From NCBI GenBank assembly GCA_004009845.1, contig RMBW01000016.1:248001-312000 (forward strand): a stretch of DNA of 64,000 bases, given 5' to 3'. The stretch comes from Davidsoniella eucalypti (Eukaryota; Ascomycota; Sordariomycetes; Microascales; Ceratocystidaceae). The notes under the pieces were generated by a model that searched no databases, had not been told where the DNA came from, and saw only the letters and a list, made by a program, of their open reading frames with translations. Numbering within the stretch: the first letter of the stretch is position 1; each line of letters begins with the position of its first letter. The position numbers and the translations under genes were made by a program. Positions 57,942 through 64,000 of this stretch are shown here, piece by piece.

Positions 57942-60482
57942 ATGGAAGAGGAAAAGCAAAAGGTAAAATGGCAAGTCAAAGTTATACAATGATATATAAC
58001 TAACATTTATCAACGATAGGTTGTTGAAGCTACAACAACCAAGGCTACAGTGGATGCAAAATCCAATGCAGATCTAGTAGCTCCATTTTCGACAGCAGAC
58101 AATGATCAACAAGAGGAGAATAAACGCCTCAGAGAAGAATTAAGACTCCGCGACGAAGAAATTCGACGCCTCAAAAAAGAATCACGACTCCGCGAAGAAG
58201 AATCAAAAAAACGATTAGCGGCACAGGCTCCTTTAACATTCCACAAATTTGTTTATTTCAATTTTGCAATGAACTATCGAACACTACGATTGTATCCGGC
58301 AAATTCAAAGTTGCTCACAACCGGTAGCCCTACCTCAGTTCACCACAGGTTCTATCCCCGTGAGCTTCGCCCCTGGACTGACTTTGAAGCTATTCATGAA
58401 TCTTCATTTTCCTTACTCGAGTCGACCTTCAAGGATGAAGGTTTATTCTCTAGCATCTTGGATATTGGTAGCAGGCAATTTACGCTGAGAGACCTCCAAC
58501 TAGGATGTGAGATGGATGTTGTTTACTTCCACAGAGATACAATCCAAATTCCAGTCACAGAAATCATTAACGCCTATCTAAAAGCCCAACCTAGTGTTGC
58601 CTCCAATAATGAGGCTGGTGCCGCTAGTGACTCAAACGACTCAAACGACTCAAACGACCCAAACGATCTGGCCGCTCTGGACAATATTGTCTTCACCAGC
58701 AACCCCCGCTTTACAGATGATTTTATGGCATATTTGCAGAATATGTCAAGGCAACTTGGCATAGATGCTCCTGCTTCTGCTTTGGATGCAGACCCACCAC
58801 GCGATCCACTGATACAGTTTGCTACAATTTCACCGACTGCCCAAGAACCACCGAACAGTCTATCTGATGACTTTCGCTCAGGACGTTTACCTGAACTCAA
58901 CCCCCAAAAGCGAAGGGCACAATCACCACCTGCTGGCAGCGAACAACGCCCGTCAAAATCCATTTCACCTACTCGACCATCTTTTCCAGATACAACATGT
59001 TTCAAGAGACGGTTCGAGACACATGAGAGAAAGCTGTTTGTCATAGAGTTCAAGGCAGCCCACAAAGCCTCACCAGAACAAGTGGACCAGATTCTTAGGT
59101 CTAATCAAGACAGTTCCATTTTTAGTGATGTGATAACATCCTCACAGTTGCAGACGGATGCTGACTCGGGTGAGCCACAAGTCGGCATTTCTAAGGTCGT
59201 TTCAAGATTCTTTGTGCAAGCTATTTGCCAAGTATACCATTATATGACAACTGGGGGCATGTTGTATGGATATTTAGCAACTGGTCAAGTCATACTTCTT
59301 TTGCATATTGACAAGGAAGACCCGGGACTATTGCATTACCGTGTCTTTTCATATGACCAAAGCACCCCCGATATTCCCTTTCAGCATGCCAAGGCTCTAG
59401 TTCCAGAGATAAGCCCTACCGAAGACATTCGCAATTCCATCAAACAAACTCCTTTAGCCCTCGTTTCTACTCTAGCACTACTTAGCCTTCGACAGCCTAT
59501 ACTAAACGAAGATCAGTTGGCAAATCGACAACTGCAACTTGTTACTTGGCCCAACTTGTACCCTACCGGGGAAGATGATGTTCGTGATGCTCCCCAGACA
59601 GCATTACCATCATTGAAAAACTCGCCATTGCCGGACTTTTCCAAATCTCTTCTTACCAGCCGCACCAAAGACAACATCATTCGCCAACCTGTAAAGAAAG
59701 CAGTCAAAAGAGCACCAACTGACAAATGTAAGCCTTCTACTCTGTTAAGCACTGGCCCTAGCGCAACAAAGCCAAAGCCCCATGATAAATTCTGCACTCA
59801 AGAATGCCTCCTGGGTCTCCAGAGGGGCACTCCATTGGATGTTCAATGTCCCAATTGGGAGTTACACCAGGCCGCTGTCAAGTCAAGCTTTGCGGGAGTG
59901 TATTTCCACCCTATAACCATGGCAGAGTTGTGTGTGGTTATTAAAAGCCAGCTGGACACTGACCTGGGCTCATATTGCCAAGTGACCTCAGCACAGGGGT
60001 TCATTGGGTCCATCGTCAAACTCACTGCACACCCTTATGGGTATACATTTGTAGGCAAAGCTGTTGTAGATGTATGCCTCCCTATTATCAAGCATGAGAT
60101 GCAAGTGTATGATCGGCTGTACAGCTTGCAGGGCTCCATTGTGCCAGTATGTTTAGGCTACATTTCACTGGAAAAGAATCTCTGTATAAATTTTCAAATA
60201 AACAGACATATTCTTCTAATGTCATACTCAGGTCGACCAGTGGCCAGTCTAGAGGAGACTAATGTTGATTTCTTGGAATCCAAAATTCGTGAGCTAGGAG
60301 TTGACCACGGTGATATTAGAGAGCCGAACGTTTTATACCACGAACAGTACAAACGACTTATGATCATCGACTTTGATCGTTCCCGTTTATATCCGCTAGA
60401 ACCAGAAAATCATCCCAAGAGAAGCGGCCAGGACGACATAAGAAATGAGGAGGTTCAAAACAAGAGGCCCCGTCATCAATAA
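57942..60482 (+). CDS. PD-(D/E)XK-like / kinase-like fusion protein (Crinkler-type effector or conflict family)
   Basis: Exon 1 (57942-57962, MEEEKQK) and exon 2 (58020-60482) join over a 57-nt intron with a CTAAC branch site; the product has 827 aa and the frame is intact. Residues 40-75 form a charged coiled coil (REELRLRDEEIRRLKKESRL). A fungal-type N-domain follows (LTFHKFVYFNF...). Around 345-460 comes VIEFKAAHKAS with Glu350 and Lys352, then a predicted alpha/beta segment (YGYLATGQVILLLHI), resembling the E-x-K core of PD-(D/E)XK nucleases. At 599-617 is a C-x3-C-x13-C motif. The C-terminus is a short kinase-like fold: Lys687, Glu700, HGDIREPN (770-777) and DFD (791-793). Between 205 and 225 is a Ser-Asn-Asp repeat. 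The layout is known in many fungi and in Crinkler-type proteins. Substrate and role are unknown; no signal peptide is seen. Confidence 0.75.
58629..58664 (+). repeat. 9-bp in-frame tandem repeat
   Basis: Four units of GACTCAAAC (the last GACCCAAAC) encode repeated Ser-Asn-Asp in the low-complexity linker of the nuclease/kinase-like protein. Such an array may change length by replication slippage without breaking the frame. Confidence 0.85.
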
Positions 60483-61932
60483 GTCTTGAATAATTGGAGT
60501 AGACTTTCGGATTTTCATTATGTCTTTGTTTGTTAAGGTTAGGGAAGGATTTTTACATATGTCTATCTATCGTTTGAATTATATAAATGTATAAACTTTC
60601 ATGTACAGTGCTATCCGACCACTAGGGGTAGCCACCTTTGAACTGAGACATATCCTACTGAAGATGAAGATATAGAGCATGATGAGACAATTAGCTATAC
60701 ATATTTCTAGAAAGAAGGGCATAGTCAGTGGGAAAAGGTAGTGGGTGTTTTTGGCTGACACATTTCGCTTCACATATACTAACTGTAAAACTACTTTTGA
60801 TTTTACATTTCAACTTTTGTCTTTAGGGCCGCATGTGTTTTGTTGCACTGTTTTTTCACTTGTGTTATTTTATTACTTTGTTGTTATAGTTAGTTTTTGT
60901 TTGTTTTATTGCTACTTTTAGAGAATCTGTCATGAAAAGAAAAAATCTCTTTTTACTAGTTATTATTATTATATATAATAAACATTGATAGAAATTTGGA
61001 AATAATGAACAGTTTTTTATTTGTTTAAAAACAAAATAACATCGGGAAATATATCATAAAACAAAACGTGTGCTGTAGAAAACAAACTGCTAAAATAAAC
61101 TCTAGATGATGTTACCTTTAAAGAAAGAGGCTCAAGTCTGAAAAAAAAGCCAAAATAAATACGGCGTCAGTCTCGGACTGACTTGAAAGACCTATGCTAT
61201 GAAACCGGGCAGTAGAAGTGCCAGTTTTGTATATTGGCAGAGTGCCTAAATATTGGTGAATTTCAGCCAAGAAACAATAAGTTATTATATTTCTTTCTAT
61301 TGCCAGCAGCTATATCCATTTATCGATGAGCTTCTTCTTGATGACTTTCATTTCATTAATCGAGTATTAATGTACATTATTATGCTAACAAAGACAAGTG
61401 TATATAGCTATTATTGCAATATCAGTCGTGCATATCACAGCTTTGCAATTACACACAAAATCATAGATACTCAAATATGAAATGAGCCTACTCATAACCA
61501 AGCTAAGGGACTTATAAGAATTGTTCAAGGTAGAGACATCACGGCCCCATAGGTATAGGATGGGGTGAAGAAAGTGCATTCATCAGAGTCATTCATGGAT
61601 ATGTATTTGCCCTTGGTCGTTTTAGCTAAGGTCTTGAAGGCAATATTTTGAACATCAATTGTCTTGAGGAAGCTTTTGGATAGTCTTAGATAGGAGAATT
61701 CGATCTAGATATTAAGCCCTGAACGAGAGGTGATCATTTGGTGGCCATTCAGGGCGAGGTCATGGGTGCACATATAGATATAAATTAAAAAAAAAAAAAC
61801 AATAATAATAATACAATGGTGCTATCTAGTCACTTGCGGTGATAAAACCACAACGACGGGATTCCGACACCGCGGTTTGAGTATCAGGAAACTTCAAAAA
61901 AGCTATTTACATTCTAAAAATATAAATGGCAT
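60483..61932. other. AT-rich 3' flank of the inserted segment
   Basis: About 1.45 kb of AT-rich DNA without a supported gene. An A-run (61787-61799) followed by AAT repeats to about 61812 resembles the 3' tail of a retroposed sequence. The last bases abut the right LINE relic. Confidence 0.4.
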
Positions 61933-61937
61933 GGACC

Positions 61938-62395
61938 GATGACTGCTCTCCGGACTTCTGTTGGGTTGAGGCAGAGATCTAGCTCAATGTTGCGCAAAGG
62001 TGATGTGTGGAAATAGGATGGGGTCCAAGTCCTTAGAAAGGTCTCCACGGTTGAGGAGATGATTTGCCAGGAGGTCCATCTTTTCCAGAGGGGAGGTAGC
62101 TGTCGTGTCGTTGTCTCGGAGTGGGGGGCTACCTGAGGAGTTGTTGGGATGCCTCCATCTAGCTATTTTCCATAAGCTTTCAGGGTTATTGGTATCTGCG
62201 ATTTTTTGTTTAAAAAAGGATCTATTTGCACGCCTCACAGCGTTTCGGATATTCTTTTTTGTGGCAAGGGTTTCGAGGCGAAAGTTCGATGTGACAAGTG
62301 CGTCTTTGTACTCTCTGATGGCTTTCTTGCACTCTTCATTCCACCACGGAGTGCCTCTGCGAGGTGACTTCGTCCGGCGGGGCATGGTAACAGCA
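61938..62395 (-). pseudogene. LINE ORF2 fragment between endonuclease and RT
   Basis: The segment SPRRGTPWWNEECKKAIREY and ARWRHPNNSSGSPPL is the typical linker region of fungal LINE ORF2. A one-base shift near 62405 separates it from a short piece reading PSPNTELLDGAVDRL. A second shift at about 61985 leads into IELDLCLNPTEVRRAVIG, the start of the RT domain, after which the element stops. Confidence 0.8.
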
Positions 62396-62436
62396 AGGGC
62401 TGTATCAATGGCTCCTCAGTCGGTCAACCGCTCCGT

Positions 62437-63926
62437 CTAGTAGTTCCGTGTTGGGGGGAGAGGGAGGATGAGTAATCTGAAGGAGCTTCTCAGCTCCGGC
62501 ACTCTACTGGGGTCAAGAGTGTAGCCTAGGGGGGTGCCCAAGAGGAGTTTAGTCCAGATTGTGGAGTGGCCGGAGGTGGTGGACTCATCTGCGTCCATGG
62601 TCATTGGTTCGGATGTGGGTCCGGAGGAGGCGGGCACCGGCTTTTGAGTAAAGTTGGCCCGGATCTTCTTCACAGTCTCAGTCGGGAGAAAGCGTACAGT
62701 GCCGTTCTTGACAGAAGGGCGGACCGGGCAGCTTAGATCCTTTGAGACGTGTGGGCCAAGGCAGTTTACGCAGGTAATTGGCCTTGGGCAGGGCGTTGTG
62801 TGCTGCCGCTGACCGCAGTTAGGGCATAATTCCTTTCTAGGGCAGCCTTCTGTTCGGTGGAACCCGAAGCAGGCGTCGCACTGGTGGACTTGTTCATGGT
62901 GCCTGGCTTTGGCCGCCGGAGCACTGGACCCGAAGAGTTTCAGGTAGGATTTCAGTGGTCTCTCTAGTGAGAAAACCACCGAGAGAGTTGTTGTTGTGTC
63001 GCAGTTGTGTCGGGACAGGGCCACGCGAGTGGCCTTCACACCTAACTGGCTTTCGATCTCTTCCTGGATCTTCGAAAGAGTCACCAGGCTGACCTGACCG
63101 ACAATGTTCCTAATGTTCTTGGGAACCCGGTTTACCACGTAGGTGTACCACCTAGCTGCGGTATCAACTGTGCACCCGCTGAAAACAGTTGCTACTTTGT
63201 CCATCTTTAGCAGAGCCGCAGTCATTGCGGTCTTGTTGTCGAAGGACAGGGAGAAGCCGGAGTTTACTTGCTTGACGAGCTTTATGTTGCTCGCACAGAC
63301 ATCTAGGTGTCTGACCAACAAGTTTTTGGTTTCCGCGGCGCCCCAGAGTCTCTGGGGGGAGTTCGCCGGCAGACGGAGAAAAATTCTGAAGGAGCCAGAA
63401 GACGAGTTACCTGGCTTGGTTTTCTGTACTGTGGGCTTTTTGGCCCGCAGGTCGATCGTTTTGTTGGTGCTACCGTCTGAGGATGCCAGAGCGGCTGTGT
63501 ATGAGGTCGGGGGGGACTTCGGGTTAGGGGCGGCAGGGTGCTCGCCTTCTGGCGCTCTCTTTCTCTCAAGAGTGGGCGCAGGATCAGCTTTGTCGGTCCT
63601 CTTCGAGTGAGGAGGCTGAGCGGGCCGGGCTACCTTCGGGGGGGAGGTAGGGACGCTTGCGGGTGTCGTAGGCGGGTCTGCCTTCGGGGTGACCTTTTGA
63701 GGGGCGGCTTTGGGTGGGGAGGACGGCCTGTCGGTCGGTGAGGGGGCAGGTGTGTTGGAGTTGTATATGAACTCCGTGACCTTGTTTTCCGCTGTGTCAG
63801 ATACAGCCTTGAATAGCAAATTGCAAAACTCGGTCTCAGTTTCCGTGTTTTTGCGCGAATTGATCTGCTGCAACACATCTTTATGTGGATCAGACCCTAG
63901 TGGGTCGTTAGACGTCGAGAAATCCT
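62437..63926 (-). pseudogene. LINE ORF1 (gag-like, Cys/His knuckles), damaged ends
   Basis: An open frame of about 490 codons without an ATG near its 5' end; an in-frame TAG stands at about 63926. The N-terminal part is Pro/Lys/Ala-rich and disordered. The middle part has FRIFLRLPANSPQRLWGAAE and further conserved blocks (VNRVPKNIRNIVGQVS). Three zinc knuckles follow: CDACFGFHRTEGC, CPNCGQRQHTTPC and CVNCLGPHVSKDLSC. This is the nucleic-acid-binding ORF1 of Tad-type LINEs. The frame ends in sequence that appears to be fused after a deletion of the endonuclease region. Confidence 0.82.
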
Positions 63927-64000
63927 ATTGGTTCTCGAAGATTCCGTTTCTTCACTGCCCACCTAGCAGGTTGGTTGAGACACAAAGGAAAAGACCAGAG

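Larger units (their letters stand above)
61933..63926 (-). mobile_element. Tad-like LINE relic, 5' half (ORF1 and start of ORF2)
   Basis: On the minus strand ORF1 (gag-like) is followed directly by the segment that normally lies between endonuclease and RT. The endonuclease domain is missing. The element stops at about 61938 inside the RT entry motif (LNPTEVRRAVIG). Upstream of 63926 an in-frame stop is present, and any 5' UTR may continue past the window edge. Confidence 0.85.

Overview
The window reads as nuclear DNA of a filamentous ascomycete (Pezizomycotina). Its genes carry short introns of about 50-90 nt with GT...AG ends and TACTAAC/CTAAC-like branch points. The house-keeping set is fungal (Nma111, Cue1-like, Ups2-like, fungal ECT1), and the repeats are relics of a Tad-type LINE with RNase H. 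The order cannot be fixed from sequence alone. A leotiomycete or another ascomycete with long AT-rich intergenic DNA is a guess only.

Region 1 (1-31 kb) is ordinary. On + are an ERCC6L2/Rad26-like SNF2 ATPase, a Prp2/DHX16 spliceosomal helicase and a 497-aa orphan. On - are a METTL7-like methyltransferase, a 131-aa orphan, an Ups2-like lipid-transfer protein, methionine aminopeptidase 2, a PRXL2-type AhpC/TSA protein, a branched-chain aminotransferase, a putative ~56-aa spliced gene, class II fructose-bisphosphate aldolase and ethanolamine-phosphate cytidylyltransferase. Exons were rebuilt by hand from splice signals and reading frame. Long AT-rich gaps separate the genes.

Region 2 (31-55 kb) holds a 489-aa orphan and RAE1 on +. 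On - are a 209-aa orphan, the double-HtrA protease Nma111 (catalytic triad spacing intact), a large J-domain protein and a Cue1-like ER ubiquitin-binding protein. A 316-codon open frame without any ATG lies at 42.7-43.7 kb.

Region 3 (55-64 kb) is the accessory part. Two minus-strand LINE pieces flank a 4.8-kb segment. The right piece (61.9-63.9 kb) has ORF1 with Cys/His knuckles plus the start of ORF2. The left piece (55.4-57.1 kb) has RT, RNase H and the C-terminal Cys module. The right piece stops, and the left one resumes, at the same point of the RT domain. The simplest reading is one LINE copy interrupted by a 4.8-kb insertion bordered by GGAAC/GGACC. The insertion carries one intact gene of 827 aa. 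It joins a coiled coil, a PD-(D/E)XK-like segment, a Cys motif and an HGD...N/DFD kinase-like domain, the layout seen in Crinkler-like and fungal kinase-like effector or conflict proteins. The LINE is also broken by an internal inversion of the RNase H segment, loss of the endonuclease domain and of RT core motifs, and frameshifts.

Most genes work independently (DNA repair, splicing, mRNA export, mitochondrial lipid transport, phosphatidylethanolamine synthesis, ERAD, glycolysis, amino-acid metabolism). The order looks like ordinary fungal chromosome, with no biosynthetic cluster or operon.
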